DNA from: Elusimicrobiota bacterium
Lineage (GTDB): Bacteria > Elusimicrobiota > Elusimicrobia > FEN-1173 > JAKLIF01
NCBI GenBank assembly: GCA_022709755.1
Contig: JAKLIF010000002.1
Span: 248,001 to 312,000, forward strand
DNA: 64,000 bases
Direction of reading: 5' to 3'
In this document: in pieces, positions 51,772-64,000 of the stretch
Position numbering within the stretch: the stretch's first letter is position 1
Layout: the number at the start of each line of letters is the position of its first letter
Translations under genes and position numbers: made by a program
The notes under the pieces: model-generated
Database searches by the model: none
The model's input: only the letters and a program-made list of their open reading frames with translations
What the model was told of the DNA's origin: nothing

Positions 51772-51856
51772 ACAATCCTCAAAATCCGCGCAGTGTCTTT
51801 TCCGGTGCGCCCGCGCCCGGGGGTCTTCTGCGCCGCGATCCGATGTGGAAACGTTC

Positions 51857-52966
51857 ATGCACCTCAAAAACCTGAACCTCATCCAGTTCCGCAATTTCCG
51901 CCAACAGGAGCTCGCGCTCTCCCCGCGCCTGAACGTCTTCGTCGGCCCGAATGGATCGGGAAAATCCAATTGTCTGGAGGCGGTCCACGTGCTGGCCTCC
52001 GGACGGAGCCATCGCGGGGCCGACGCGAAACATCTGATCCAATGGCAGACGGACGGATTCTCCCTGAAGGGGGAGTTCGAGGAGGCCGAGGAGACGCTGC
52101 GCTTCGAGGTGAAACAGCCGCTGAACCGCGCGCGAGAGATCCGGCTGAACGGGCGGCCCTGTCGCCGCTTGAAGGAGTGGGTGGGACTGGTGCCCATCGT
52201 CGCTTTTTCTCCCGACGATCTGAATTGGGTCAAGGGGGAACCCGTCCTCCGCCGGAAGGTCGCCAACGATGTCCTGTCCCAGGTCGACGTCCATTATTTG
52301 GAGGCGCTCCAGATGTATGGAAAGATCGTCACGGAGCGGAATGCCGCCCTTCGCAGGATCCAGGAGGGTGAATTGTCCGCCGCGGAGCTGGATCCGTGGG
52401 ACCTTTCTCTCCTGAAATACGGGATGCAACTGTCCGTGGCACGAAAGAATTGGATCCGGGAATTCTCCGTCCTGGTGAACGAGAAACATAACCGTTTGTC
52501 GGGACGCAAGGAACGGATCGAGCTGGTCTATAAACCGGCGTTCTCGCTGGAAGGAACCGACCGGGAAAATCAGGATCGGAACCATCAGAGGATCCGTGAG
52601 CTCCGCGACGCGGAGATCGCCCTGGGGGCCACCCTGAAAGGGCCGCATCGGGACGATATCGACATGGTCTTGGACGGGTCTGCCGCCAAACACTACGCGT
52701 CGCAGGGACAGCAGCGGACCGTGGCCCTGGCGGTGGTGCTGGCCCAACGGGATTATCTGGCGCAACGATTGGGGCGGTGGCCTGTCTGTCTTCTGGATGA
52801 CGTTTTTTCCGAACTGGACCAGGACCGCCGCGCCGAACTTGTGGCGTTCATGTCGGACATGGGCCAATGCCTCATCACCGTCACCTCCGTCCAGGATTGG
52901 CCCTCGGCCGTGCCGATGGCGAGCCTCTACGAAGTCCGCGAGGGACGGATACGGAGCACGAACTAG
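51857..52966 (+). CDS. recF: DNA replication and repair protein RecF
   Basis: 369 residues from ATG 51857 (a GTG at 51845 is in frame but less typical; MHLKNLNLIQFRNF is the usual RecF start). ABC-type ATPase of the SMC group with Walker A VGPNGSGKSN, signature SQGQQRTVALAVVLA and Walker B VCLLDDVFSELD. It helps RecA load at single-strand gaps together with RecO and RecR. Follows dnaN by 85 bases. Confidence 0.95.
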   Translation: MHLKNLNLIQFRNFRQQELALSPRLNVFVGPNGSGKSNCLEAVHVLASGRSHRGADAKHLIQWQTDGFSLKGEFEEAEETLRFEVKQPLNRAREIRLNGRPCRRLKEWVGLVPIVAFSPDDLNWVKGEPVLRRKVANDVLSQVDVHYLEALQMYGKIVTERNAALRRIQEGELSAAELDPWDLSLLKYGMQLSVARKNWIREFSVLVNEKHNRLSGRKERIELVYKPAFSLEGTDRENQDRNHQRIRELRDAEIALGATLKGPHRDDIDMVLDGSAAKHYASQGQQRTVALAVVLAQRDYLAQRLGRWPVCLLDDVFSELDQDRRAELVAFMSDMGQCLITVTSVQDWPSAVPMASLYEVREGRIRSTN

Positions 52967-52968
52967 AT

Positions 52969-55849
<2,881 letters not shown>

Positions 55850-55879
55850 GGCAGACCGAGAACGGGTCAAGGAGGCCAC

Positions 55880-57355
55880 ATGGGTTCGCTGAAGAAAGAT
55901 GTCTTGAAAAAAACTCTGAAGAGATGTAAGGAAAGAAACATCGTCATCCCCACGTTCGCCCAGCAGCGCGATCCAGCGAAGATCCCGCAGAAGATCCAAT
56001 CCCAGTTGAAAGGCATCGGCCTCTGGGACGTGCACCCCTCGAACCTCTTTCGCATCACCTGGAAGAACAATCCGAAAGAGAACGGCGGAGACGGTCTCTA
56101 CGGCGGAGTCAATTTCCTCGAGATACCCCCCGAAATCACGGGTGTGTCGGCGCGCATCGTCGGCCTCGTCGGGAAATGGTTCCCCACGGGAGCCCACAAA
56201 GTGGGGGCGGCGTTCGGTTGCCTGGCACCCCGACTGGTGACCGGCGAGTTCGATCCCTCCACGCAGAAGGCGGTCTGGCCGTCCACCGGGAATTACTGCC
56301 GGGGCGGCGCGTTCGACTGCGCCCTGCTGGCCTGTGACGCCATCGCGATCCTTCCGAAAGAAATGAGCAAAGAACGTTTTGATTGGCTCAAGCAGATCGG
56401 CACCAGCGAGATCTTCGCGACCCCGGGCTGTGAATCCAACGTGAAAGAGATCTATGACAAATGCTGGGAACTGCGCAAGGAGCGCGGGAAGAACATCGTC
56501 ATCTTCAACCAGTTCGACGAATTCGGCAACGCCTGCTGGCATTATGAGGTCACCGCCACGGCCATCGAAGAGGTTTTCCTGGGGTTGCAGAAGAAGAACC
56601 CTCGGGCCCGTCTGGCCGCCTACGTCTCCGCGACGGGGTCGGCCGGCACGATCAATGCCGGAGAATACCTGAAGAAGAAATATCCGCTCGTGCGCATCAC
56701 CGCCTCCGAGGCGCTGCAGTGCCCGACGCTCTATTCCAACGGGTTCGGCGGACACCGCATCGAGGGGATCGGCGACAAGCACGTGCCGTGGATCCACAAC
56801 GTGCGGAACACCGACATGGTCACCGCCATCGATGATGAACAGACGATGCGGTTGCTCCGGTTGTTCAACGAACCGGCCGGCCAGAAATTCCTGGCGAAGA
56901 ACGGCGTCAAAAAGGACGTCATCCAGAAACTCCCGCTCCTGGGGATCTCGGGCCTCTGCAACCTGGTGTCGGCCATCAAGGTGGCCAAATACTATGAGAT
57001 GGGCAAGGACGACGTGCTCTTCACGGTCTTCACCGACTCCTCCGACATGTATCGGTCCCGTTTGACGGAACTGGAAGAAGCGCAGGGCCCTTATGGGGAA
57101 CCTGAAGCGGGAGCCGATTACGCCCGCTACCTTTTGGGCACGGGGATCGATTGGATCAAGGAATTGAACTACCAGGACCGCAAGGCCCTCCATCATTTGA
57201 AATACTTCACTTGGGTCGAACAACAGGGAAAAACCGTGGACGAGATCAACGCTCTTTGGAGTCCCGAATTCTGGGACGAAAAGTTCTCTCAGATCCCCGA
57301 GTGGGACAAGCTGATCGAAGATTTCAACCGGCAAACCGGTCTTCTCCCGAAGTGA
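55880..57355 (+). CDS. Fold-type II PLP-dependent enzyme, cysteine synthase-like
   Basis: 491 residues. PLP Lys107 lies in FPTGAHKVGAAF, followed by STGNYCRGGAFDCALLA (like the STGN loop that binds the substrate carboxylate) and SATGSAGTINAGEYLKKK, the glycine loop for the PLP phosphate. The protein is about 180 residues longer than O-acetylserine sulfhydrylase (310), with an extra N-terminal piece and a C-terminal part (KYFTWVEQQGKTVDEINALW). Likely a lyase or replacement enzyme on an amino acid; the substrate is not predictable. AAGGAGGCCAC is an excellent ribosome binding site. It sits between gyrB and carB, a non-obvious context. Confidence 0.82.
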   Translation: MGSLKKDVLKKTLKRCKERNIVIPTFAQQRDPAKIPQKIQSQLKGIGLWDVHPSNLFRITWKNNPKENGGDGLYGGVNFLEIPPEITGVSARIVGLVGKWFPTGAHKVGAAFGCLAPRLVTGEFDPSTQKAVWPSTGNYCRGGAFDCALLACDAIAILPKEMSKERFDWLKQIGTSEIFATPGCESNVKEIYDKCWELRKERGKNIVIFNQFDEFGNACWHYEVTATAIEEVFLGLQKKNPRARLAAYVSATGSAGTINAGEYLKKKYPLVRITASEALQCPTLYSNGFGGHRIEGIGDKHVPWIHNVRNTDMVTAIDDEQTMRLLRLFNEPAGQKFLAKNGVKKDVIQKLPLLGISGLCNLVSAIKVAKYYEMGKDDVLFTVFTDSSDMYRSRLTELEEAQGPYGEPEAGADYARYLLGTGIDWIKELNYQDRKALHHLKYFTWVEQQGKTVDEINALWSPEFWDEKFSQIPEWDKLIEDFNRQTGLLPK

Positions 57356-57437
57356 TGAAGCTGTTCTGACGCTGATTCCCCTGCCTTGCATCGGACAAAA
57401 GGTCATCGGGCGGTCGTGAGACGACGCCCCGAGGTCT

Positions 57438-60400
57438 ATGCCTAAGCGAACCGACATCCATACCATCCTGATCATCGGGTCAGGCCCCATCGTCATCGGG
57501 CAGGCCTGTGAGTTCGATTATTCCGGCACACAGGCGTTGAAAGCCCTGAAAGCGGAAGGATACAGGATCGTCCTGGTCAACTCCAATCCAGCCACGATCA
57601 TGACCGATCCTGAATTGGCCCATGCGACCTACATCGAACCCCTGGAGCTTTCCCACTTGGAGCGGATCATCCAAAAAGAGAGGCCCCAGGCGATCCTGCC
57701 GACGTTGGGCGGTCAGACCGCTCTCAATTTGGCCATGCAGTTGGCCGAGAGCGGCATCTTGCGCCGATACGGCGTCGAACTGATAGGAGCCAAGGCCGAT
57801 TCCATCCGAAAGGCCGAGAGCCGGCAACTGTTCAAGAAGACGATGGTTCGGGCGGGATTGGATGTGCCCCGCAGCGGCACGGTCAAGACGATGGCCGCCG
57901 CTCGTCGAGTGTCTTCTGACATCGGTTTTCCGCTGATCATCCGGCCCTCCTTCACGTTGGGCGGCGTGGGATCCGCCGTCGTCATGAGACCGGCGGACTT
58001 CGAGGCGGCGGTCCTCCGCGGATTGGAAGCCAGTCCCGTCCACGAGGTTTTGTTGGAGGAGTCTTGCCTGGGGTGGAAGGAGTTCGAGTTGGAAGTCATG
58101 CGGGATTCCGCCGACCAGTGCGTGGTGATCTGTTCGATCGAGAACCTGGACCCCATGGGAGTCCATACGGGAGATTCCATCACCGTGGCTCCGGCCCAGA
58201 CGCTGTCGGACCCGGATTACCAGCGCATGCGCAACCAGGCGTTCGACTGTATCCGGGCCATCGGTGTCGACACGGGGGGGTCCAACGTCCAGTTCGCTTT
58301 ACACCCGAAGACCGGCCGACTGATCGTCATCGAGATGAATCCCCGCGTGTCGCGTTCCAGCGCGCTCGCCTCGAAGGCGACCGGGTTTCCCATCGCCAAG
58401 ATCGCGGCCTTGCTGGCCGTCGGATACAGGCTGGATGAGATCCCCAACGATATCACCAAAAAAACACCGGCCTGCTTCGAGCCCACCTTGGATTACGTCG
58501 TCACCAAGATCCCCCGTTTTGCCTTTGAGAAATTCACCGATTCGGACCAGACGTTGACCAGCAGCATGAAATCGGTCGGAGAGGTCATGGCCATCGGCCG
58601 CACGTTCCGGGAATCGCTCCAGAAAGCCGTGCGCGGCCTTGAGATCGGACGCGATGGTCTCGGCGCCGACGGGAAAGGGCAGGTGGTTCGCGTCGCCCAG
58701 GCTCTCCGGGCGGAGAAGAAGGGCCATCGTCAGGCGGCATCCGCCCTCCGGAAGGATATCCGGGAGAAATTAAGGGTGCCCAATTGCGATCGTATCTTCA
58801 ACGTGAAATATGCCGTGCAGATGGGTTTTTCCGACAAGGAAATCCATCGCCTGTCATCCATCGACCCTTGGTTCATCCATCAGATCCGGCTCATCACGGA
58901 AACAGAGAGGGAGATTCAATCCGCCGATCGGAGCCCGATGAGCGCTGAACTGATGAAAAAAGCGAAACAGGAAGGTTTCTCCGACGCCCAAATCGGTTAT
59001 CTCACGGGGAAGCCAGCCCCGGCGGTTCGCAGACGGCGCGAAGCGTTGCGCATCTATCCCACGTATAAGAAGGTGGATACCTGCGCCGCCGAGTTCCCCG
59101 CGGAGACGCCCTATTTCTATTCCACCTATGAACAGGAGAACGAGAGTCGGCCGAAGGGCCGCCGCCAGGTGATGGTCTTGGGCGGAGGGCCGAACCGGAT
59201 CGGACAGGGGATCGAATTCGATTATTGCTGTGTGCATGCGGCTCAGGCCCTCTCGGTATCCGGCTTCCAGACCATCATGGTCAACTGCAACCCGGAGACC
59301 GTCTCGACCGATTACGACACCTCCGACAGACTGTATTTTGAACCCTTGACCGTCGAGGACGTCCTGAACATCTACCGGCTTGAAAAGCCGTTGGGCGTCA
59401 TCGCCCAGTTCGGCGGACAAACGCCGCTCAATCTGGCCGCGCCGTTGGCCCGAGAGGGAGTGAGGATTTTAGGGACTTCGGTGGGTTCCATCGATCTGGC
59501 CGAAGACCGGGAACATTTCGGCCGCTTGTTGAAAAAACTGAGGATCGCCCATCCTCCCCATGGGACGGCCAGGAACTTCGAGGAGGCCCGTCGCGTGGCC
59601 ATCGACGTGGGATACCCCGTGATGATGAGACCGTCGTATGTGTTGGGCGGCCGGGCCATGGAGGTCGTCGAGAACGAAGACCAGTTGGAGGACTATATGC
59701 GCCGTCTTCGGGCCGAAACCTCCCGCCCGGAACAAGGGCCCATTTTCATCGACCGGTTTTTGGAGAACGCCAAGGAGATCGACGTCGACGCCGTGTCAGA
59801 CGGGCGGGATGTGTGGGTCGGAGGAATCATGGAACACATCGAAGAGGCGGGGATCCATTCCGGCGATTCCGCCTGTGTCCTGCCGCCCGTCCAATTGGAC
59901 CCACGCATGATCCGTTCTTTGCGGGAGACGACGGTCTCCCTCGCGCTCGCGCTGAAGGTGAAAGGGTTGATCAACATCCAATACGCGATCAAAGAAAACA
60001 CCCTCTATGTCTTAGAGGCCAACCCCCGCGCCAGCCGGACGGTCCCGTTCGTGTCCAAGGCGACGGGCGTCCCCTTGGCCAAGATCGCCACTCAAGCGGC
60101 TTTGGGGATCCCCCTCGCCCGGAGTCTCCACCCTTATCGGAAGGAGATCCGTCGGAGGGCCGACTGGCTCTCCGTCAAAGAGGTCGTTTTGCCGTGGATG
60201 CGTTTCCCGGAGACGGACGTTCTCCTCGGCCCGGAGATGAGGTCCACCGGAGAGGTGATGGGGATCGGCACGAGTTTCGGGATGGCGTTCGCCAAGGCTC
60301 AGATGGCGGCGGGAACGACATTGCCCCGGAACGGGACGGTCCTTCTCAGTGTCCAGCGGCGGGACAGAGAGGGAGCGCTTCCCATCGCCCGCGCTTTCGT

Positions 60401-60734
60401 GAAGAAAGGCTTTAAACTTCTGGGGACTCCGGGAACGGCCCGCTATTTCGCGGAGCACGGTGTCCCCATACGGCATATCCGGCGCATTTCAGAGCTTTCC
60501 CCGAATGTCGGCGACGGGCTCAAATCGGGACGGATCCAGTTGGTGGTCAATACCACGCGGAGTTCTCTGGGCCGGAGAGACGGTTTCCAGCTGAGACGGG
60601 CCGCGCTGACGCACAATGTCCCGATCATCACGACCGTCGAAGCGGCCCAGGCGGCCGTGGAGAGCCTGGCGGCGGCCGCCCGGAAGCGATGGCCCGTCAC
60701 GCCACTGCAGAAGATCCATTTCAAACAGAGATAG
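57438..60734 (+). CDS. carB: Carbamoyl-phosphate synthase large subunit
   Basis: 1098 residues. Two homologous ATP-grasp halves: the first opens with [21 protein letters not shown], the second with [19 protein letters not shown], each followed by pre-ATP and ATP-grasp domains; the C-terminal part is the MGS-like allosteric region. It makes carbamoyl phosphate from bicarbonate, ammonia and two ATP for pyrimidine and arginine pathways. The glutaminase subunit carA is not adjacent. Start ATG has GAGG 4 bases upstream. Confidence 0.96.
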   Translation: MPKRTDIHTILIIGSGPIVIGQACEFDYSGTQALKALKAEGYRIVLVNSNPATIMTDPELAHATYIEPLELSHLERIIQKERPQAILPTLGGQTALNLAMQLAESGILRRYGVELIGAKADSIRKAESRQLFKKTMVRAGLDVPRSGTVKTMAAARRVSSDIGFPLIIRPSFTLGGVGSAVVMRPADFEAAVLRGLEASPVHEVLLEESCLGWKEFELEVMRDSADQCVVICSIENLDPMGVHTGDSITVAPAQTLSDPDYQRMRNQAFDCIRAIGVDTGGSNVQFALHPKTGRLIVIEMNPRVSRSSALASKATGFPIAKIAALLAVGYRLDEIPNDITKKTPACFEPTLDYVVTKIPRFAFEKFTDSDQTLTSSMKSVGEVMAIGRTFRESLQKAVRGLEIGRDGLGADGKGQVVRVAQALRAEKKGHRQAASALRKDIREKLRVPNCDRIFNVKYAVQMGFSDKEIHRLSSIDPWFIHQIRLITETEREIQSADRSPMSAELMKKAKQEGFSDAQIGYLTGKPAPAVRRRREALRIYPTYKKVDTCAAEFPAETPYFYSTYEQENESRPKGRRQVMVLGGGPNRIGQGIEFDYCCVHAAQALSVSGFQTIMVNCNPETVSTDYDTSDRLYFEPLTVEDVLNIYRLEKPLGVIAQFGGQTPLNLAAPLAREGVRILGTSVGSIDLAEDREHFGRLLKKLRIAHPPHGTARNFEEARRVAIDVGYPVMMRPSYVLGGRAMEVVENEDQLEDYMRRLRAETSRPEQGPIFIDRFLENAKEIDVDAVSDGRDVWVGGIMEHIEEAGIHSGDSACVLPPVQLDPRMIRSLRETTVSLALALKVKGLINIQYAIKENTLYVLEANPRASRTVPFVSKATGVPLAKIATQAALGIPLARSLHPYRKEIRRRADWLSVKEVVLPWMRFPETDVLLGPEMRSTGEVMGIGTSFGMAFAKAQMAAGTTLPRNGTVLLSVQRRDREGALPIARAFVKKGFKLLGTPGTARYFAEHGVPIRHIRRISELSPNVGDGLKSGRIQLVVNTTRSSLGRRDGFQLRRAALTHNVPIITTVEAAQAAVESLAAAARKRWPVTPLQKIHFKQR

Positions 60735-60762
60735 GAGATAAAGCTTAAAATGATTTATAATG

Positions 60763-60791
60763 GAACATGTCGGATGTCATGTTCTGTTTTT
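60763..60791 (+). terminator. Weak Rho-independent terminator after carB
   Basis: GAACATG (60763-60769) pairs with CATGTTC (60778-60784), followed by TGTTTTTCT. The stem is short and AT-rich. Confidence 0.5.
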
Positions 60792-60822
60792 CTAATCGAA
60801 ATGGAGGTCCCGTTGACGGCTT

Positions 60823-61953
60823 ATGAACGATCCCACAAATAACGATTTTCAAGATGTGCAATCCCTCAGCGATCTTGCCGATTTGGAAGACCGCGGGCAT
60901 CGGCTGGTGGAAGCCATGGCCGGCGATGTGGTCCTCACCGAGCGCACCAAACATCTGTTGGACCGGTTCCTCGAGGAGAAGAAGGAATCGCTCTACAGCG
61001 ACGTCATCTATTACCTGACGTCGGAACGTTTCCCGGAAAACCAAGCCAAGGCCATGTGGGACGACATCCTCAACCATAAATTCTTCATCAGCGAGAGCAT
61101 GGGGCGCAACGTCGGGGTCCGCGTGGCGGCCATCGATTATCTTTTGAACGTGAGGAAACTGATCCATACCCCCCGCGTGATCAAATCCAGCGATTTCCGA
61201 AAAGCGGTCAAACTGGCCCGCACGGACGCCTTGACCGGTTTGTACAATCGCCGCTACTTCATCGACCAGCTCAAACGCGTCATGGAGGTGGCTTCCCGCA
61301 TCCACCAGCCGGTGACCCTGATGATGACCGATCTGGATAATTTCAAGACTTTCAACGACAAACACGGCCATCAGGCCGGCGACCTGCTTTTGCAGGAAGC
61401 GGGCCGTCTCGTCCGGGAATGCGTCCGTGCGTCCGACGTGGTGGCGCGTTACGGGGGAGATGAGATGTCGTTGTTCCTGCCGCGTTCCACCAAGATGGAG
61501 GCGGTTCCCATTGCCGAAAAAATCCGCCAGCAAATAGAAGAGAATCTCCATGAGATGGATATTACCATCAGCATCGGGCTGGCCCAGTATCCCGACGATG
61601 CCACCAATAAGGACGACCTGATTGCCGCCGCCGACGAGGTGCTCTACCGGGCCAAAGAGTTCGGTGGGAACAAGGTCAGTTATTTCCAACCCACGCGCTT
61701 CAAGTACAGTGCCTCGGGTTCCACCGTCGAGCAGGTCCGATTGGTGGGGGATTTCAATAATTGGAACACCCGCCTGCACCCCATGGCGTGGAACGCCCAG
61801 GAGAAGGAATGGCAGATCGACGTCACGCTGAAACCAGGCCGCTATCGCTATAAGTTCTTCGTGAATAACGCGGATTGGATTCCGGATCCTGCGGCCGCGG
61901 AATATGAGAACGACGGGTTCGGAGGTCAGTGCTCGGTCGTCATCGTCAAGTAA
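60823..61953 (+). CDS. Diguanylate cyclase (GGDEF) with C-terminal CBM48/isoamylase-N-like module
   Basis: 376 residues. Residues 1-125 are a helical region of unknown type. Residues about 130-285 form the GGDEF domain, with active site GGDEM (211-215; the last residue is Met not Phe), ARTDALTGLYNRRYF at its start and an intact RxxD inhibitory site (RASD, 202-205) exactly five residues before it. So it should make c-di-GMP from two GTP and be feedback-controlled. Residues about 294-376 (VRLVGDFNNWN, then PGRYRYKFFVNNADWIPDP) match the early-set/CBM48 fold that binds glycogen-type alpha-glucans in branching enzymes and AMPK. The ATG lies 15 bases after GGAGG; an out-of-frame TTG mini-ORF starts in between. 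Confidence 0.88.
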   Translation: MNDPTNNDFQDVQSLSDLADLEDRGHRLVEAMAGDVVLTERTKHLLDRFLEEKKESLYSDVIYYLTSERFPENQAKAMWDDILNHKFFISESMGRNVGVRVAAIDYLLNVRKLIHTPRVIKSSDFRKAVKLARTDALTGLYNRRYFIDQLKRVMEVASRIHQPVTLMMTDLDNFKTFNDKHGHQAGDLLLQEAGRLVRECVRASDVVARYGGDEMSLFLPRSTKMEAVPIAEKIRQQIEENLHEMDITISIGLAQYPDDATNKDDLIAAADEVLYRAKEFGGNKVSYFQPTRFKYSASGSTVEQVRLVGDFNNWNTRLHPMAWNAQEKEWQIDVTLKPGRYRYKFFVNNADWIPDPAAAEYENDGFGGQCSVVIVK

Positions 61954-62010
61954 ATCTTCCCTCAACACTTTATACACACAGTCCTTATGGCCCCTCGATA
62001 GGGGAACAGC

Positions 62011-63696
62011 ATGTCTCTCTGGATATCCGTACAATCAATGACCTCCCATAGGAAGATCCTCCTGGCCGCGGAAGCGGCGATCCTTGTTCTTCTCGCCGGA
62101 CTCTTTATTATTTTTGAGACGGTCGAATTCAAATCTCCCGGTATCATCTCGCAGGGTTATTATGATCAATGTGGCGCCGAACATCTCGTCAAAGTCTTGA
62201 ACCGTCACTCCTTGGCGGAGGTTTTTACATCGGGAAAGCTCGTGAAATCACACGGGTATCATGGTGAGCTGTTGTCGTATCTGATGGTCTTGCCCCTCGT
62301 TCTGCTCGGCTTCAAATGGTATGTGGTGAAACTTTTCTATCTTTCCTTTGCGCTGCTCGGTCTGTGTGTGATGTATCTGTTGTTACGGGAAAACACAACG
62401 AGGCCCATCGCTCTTTTGGCCGCTGTTTTGTTGGTGTTCCATGTCGGTTATCTGGTCGGGATCCGGATGGGGCCAAAATATGTGACCCCGATGCACTTCT
62501 TTACGCTCTTGCCCCTCCTGTTCTTCAATCGATGGCTTTGGTCGAAAGGTCCGCGCTATTTTTATGCGACGGCGTTGTTTCTTGGTTTGGGGTTGTGCAC
62601 GCGGTTGTGGTATCTGTGGTTTTTGAATGCGTTCGTGATCGCCGGATTGTCTTGCTTTAACAGATTTTGGGGCGTATGGGGTGGATATAATCAGAGAACC
62701 AAAGCGCTGTTTTTGGCTATCTCCGCCGGCTGTTTCGTCGCCGGATCGGCACTTTTGTTCTATCGGGATTTATCGGGAGGTTTTAAGTCGGTTCGCGTCG
62801 TCATCGCGCGCGCGCAGAAAACACCCGAAGAACGACAGGGATCGGAAACCGGTTATTTGATGAGGATGAATATGGTATTGAACAATTTCAACGGGATGCT
62901 TTCCGGTGAAAATCTATCGACGGAATTGCTCGGCAGAAAGCCCTTTGCGCGGGTGAATAGGGGATTCCCGCTTGTTTTTTGGTCATTTTATTTCTTGTGC
63001 GTCCCGTTCCTATTCTCCGCGGAGAGGGTGAGTCTGTTCATGAGACAGATATGGGTCCTGTTCACCGTCATGCTCCTGCAGATGGGGATGATGCGGTCAT
63101 ATATACCCGATTTACATGTTTTCATCCTTTACCCGTTTCCACAGATGATCATTGCGGGGGGGATGCTGTCCCTGTTCCGGACTCTCAGAGGCCTCCCTTG
63201 GAAGTCCTTGGTTGGGGTGGCGGTGGCGGTTCTTGTGTTGATGGAGGCGCGCAGTGCCGTGTTGTTCATGGAGAGGTTTGTCCGTGAATGCAGAAAGGGG
63301 CTGCGAGCGGATATTATCTATCCCATGGCGGATGATTTAATGAGGATGCGATCCGAAAGCAAGCGCATCGTATTTCTGGAATGGGCGAGCCGTGTCTCGG
63401 CTTATTACGTCCACCCCGAATTGAAGGATACGATGACCATGGACATCCGGACGGATTATACGCGGGATTTCGCGTCGGTGAACCTGGACGATGTGTTGAT
63501 CGTCAGCTGGGCTGGCGATAAGATGATTGAACAAGGAGGAGAAGTGAAATATCGGATCGGCGGGCGATTGGAGGAATGGGTTTCTCACAGAAACCGCGAA
63601 TTGACCGTCGTCAAAGAATACAAAACGTCGCAAGGCGAGACCGTCTACGCCGCCTGGGCGATGCCCCTCCGCAACGCCACAAACAGAACGCGATAA
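62011..63696 (+). CDS. Polytopic membrane protein, glycosyltransferase-C-like
   Basis: 561 residues with about ten to twelve hydrophobic segments, for example ILLAAEAAILVLLAGLFIIF, YLMVLPLVLLGF and PIALLAAVLLVFHVGYLVG. A loop after the first membrane segment (SQGYYDQCGAEHLVKVL) resembles the first periplasmic loop of GT-C (PMT/ArnT-like) enzymes that use lipid-linked sugars, and the C-terminus is a soluble region (about 410-561). No clear DD/DE motif is visible, so the function is open. The gene is distinctly richer in A/T at third codon positions (many TTT, TTG, TAT) than its neighbours, a sign of recent transfer or low expression. AGGGGA precedes the ATG by 7 bases. Confidence 0.68.
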   Translation: MSLWISVQSMTSHRKILLAAEAAILVLLAGLFIIFETVEFKSPGIISQGYYDQCGAEHLVKVLNRHSLAEVFTSGKLVKSHGYHGELLSYLMVLPLVLLGFKWYVVKLFYLSFALLGLCVMYLLLRENTTRPIALLAAVLLVFHVGYLVGIRMGPKYVTPMHFFTLLPLLFFNRWLWSKGPRYFYATALFLGLGLCTRLWYLWFLNAFVIAGLSCFNRFWGVWGGYNQRTKALFLAISAGCFVAGSALLFYRDLSGGFKSVRVVIARAQKTPEERQGSETGYLMRMNMVLNNFNGMLSGENLSTELLGRKPFARVNRGFPLVFWSFYFLCVPFLFSAERVSLFMRQIWVLFTVMLLQMGMMRSYIPDLHVFILYPFPQMIIAGGMLSLFRTLRGLPWKSLVGVAVAVLVLMEARSAVLFMERFVRECRKGLRADIIYPMADDLMRMRSESKRIVFLEWASRVSAYYVHPELKDTMTMDIRTDYTRDFASVNLDDVLIVSWAGDKMIEQGGEVKYRIGGRLEEWVSHRNRELTVVKEYKTSQGETVYAAWAMPLRNATNRTR

Positions 63697-63747
63697 CCGA
63701 TCGCTTCCCCGGCGATCGAGAAGCCGTTCCCCCGTTTCCAGCCCGTC

Positions 63748-64000
63748 TTACGCCTGGACCTCGAGTATCTGGATGGATTTCAGGTGTTCTTCCAGATCGT
63801 GTGTGATTTGCACGGCCACGTCCGGAAGGAGCAGTTTGAAGATCCGAATATAATCTTGCCGTGATACTTTCAACCGTGATTCATCCTGGGTGAGGATCGA
63901 CAAAAGGAATTTGCTGCTGAGGCCCCACGCCTGCCCCGCCGCTGACGACAATATCCATCGATGCAGTCCGTCCGTGTCGATCTGGTTGTCGATGGCCGAA
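63748..64000 (-). CDS. Unknown protein, C-terminal 83 residues only (partial)
   Basis: The minus-strand frame is open to the right edge of the window, so the start is outside; the TTG at 63951 is probably internal. The visible part reads SAIDNQIDTDGLHRWILSSA near the window edge, and includes LLPDVAVQITHDLEEHLKS before the end. Mostly helical, soluble, no signal. The segment DEEH-like HDLEEHLKSIQIL could be a dimerisation helix. Not recognised. Confidence 0.45.
   Translation of the reverse strand, partial: SAIDNQIDTDGLHRWILSSAAGQAWGLSSKFLLSILTQDESRLKVSRQDYIRIFKLLLPDVAVQITHDLEEHLKSIQILEVQA

Overview
This is a dense, high-GC bacterial chromosome segment (my visual impression is about 58-60% GC) with about 50 protein genes and no rRNA, tRNA, CRISPR array, transposase or integrase that I can recognise. 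The gene content suggests a Gram-negative-type, heterotrophic, poorly characterised bacterium. The signs are Sec signal peptides, a lipoprotein, a surface protein with FlgD-like and fibronectin modules, a GyrB with a long proteobacteria-type insertion, GatCAB, GTP-dependent PEPCK, Archease-RtcB and a DUF721/DciA gene instead of dnaC. An Elusimicrobiota/Omnitrophota-like lineage is my guess, not a demonstration.

Layout. 0-5 kb: the 3' end of a very large secreted protein with an Asp-rich calcium-binding-type segment, then a superoxide dismutase flanked by four copies of a palindromic intergenic repeat. 5-9 kb: a membrane protein, a glutamine-dependent asparagine synthase, a lone receiver-domain protein and a GAF-PAS protein. 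9-13 kb: an accessory-looking minus-strand block holding a tiny tandem-repeat protein, an excisionase-type HTH protein, and an operon of SPL-type radical SAM protein, ParB-like protein and nucleosidase. 13-17 kb: a phospholipase D-like protein, fused PabB-PabC and a TrmA/RlmD-type RNA methyltransferase. 17-30 kb: PcrA/UvrD helicase, an M20 peptidase, the gatCAB cluster with two genes inserted between gatA and gatB, an orotate phosphoribosyltransferase-like protein, two SGNH hydrolases, purB, a YaeQ-like protein, a SemiSWEET transporter and an ArfB-like release factor. 30-39 kb: metG, ndk, pckG, gyrA, archease and rtcB. 39-45 kb: three alkaline-phosphatase-superfamily proteins, two of them in tandem, with a receiver protein, a PilZ protein and a DedA protein. 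45-61 kb: dnaE, another receiver protein, a likely oriC, dnaA, dnaN, recF, dciA, gyrB, a cysteine-synthase-like PLP enzyme and carB. 61-64 kb: a diguanylate cyclase fused to a glycogen-binding-type module, an AT-richer polytopic membrane protein, and the start-truncated end of an unknown gene.

How the parts work together. The replication core (oriC, dnaA, dnaN, recF, dciA, gyrB, with dnaE just before and gyrA elsewhere in the window) is the functional centre. GatCAB implies tRNA-dependent amidation of Glu-tRNA(Gln) and/or Asp-tRNA(Asn). Archease and RtcB form an RNA repair pair. PilZ and GGDEF proteins show c-di-GMP signalling. Three stand-alone receiver proteins and one GAF-PAS protein indicate phosphorelay or sensory circuits whose histidine kinases lie outside the window.

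The most interesting observations are: (i) a recurrent promoter arrangement (a -10 element followed by 6-9 bases and then ATG, no Shine-Dalgarno) before at least six genes, pointing to a class of leaderless mRNAs that includes dnaE; (ii) the radical SAM/ParB-like/nucleosidase operon; (iii) the 75-residue protein built from two near-identical repeats, with its own terminator and a strong ribosome binding site; (iv) the GGDEF-CBM48 fusion; (v) an OPRT-like protein whose PRPP loop is destroyed; and (vi) two intergenic repeat families.
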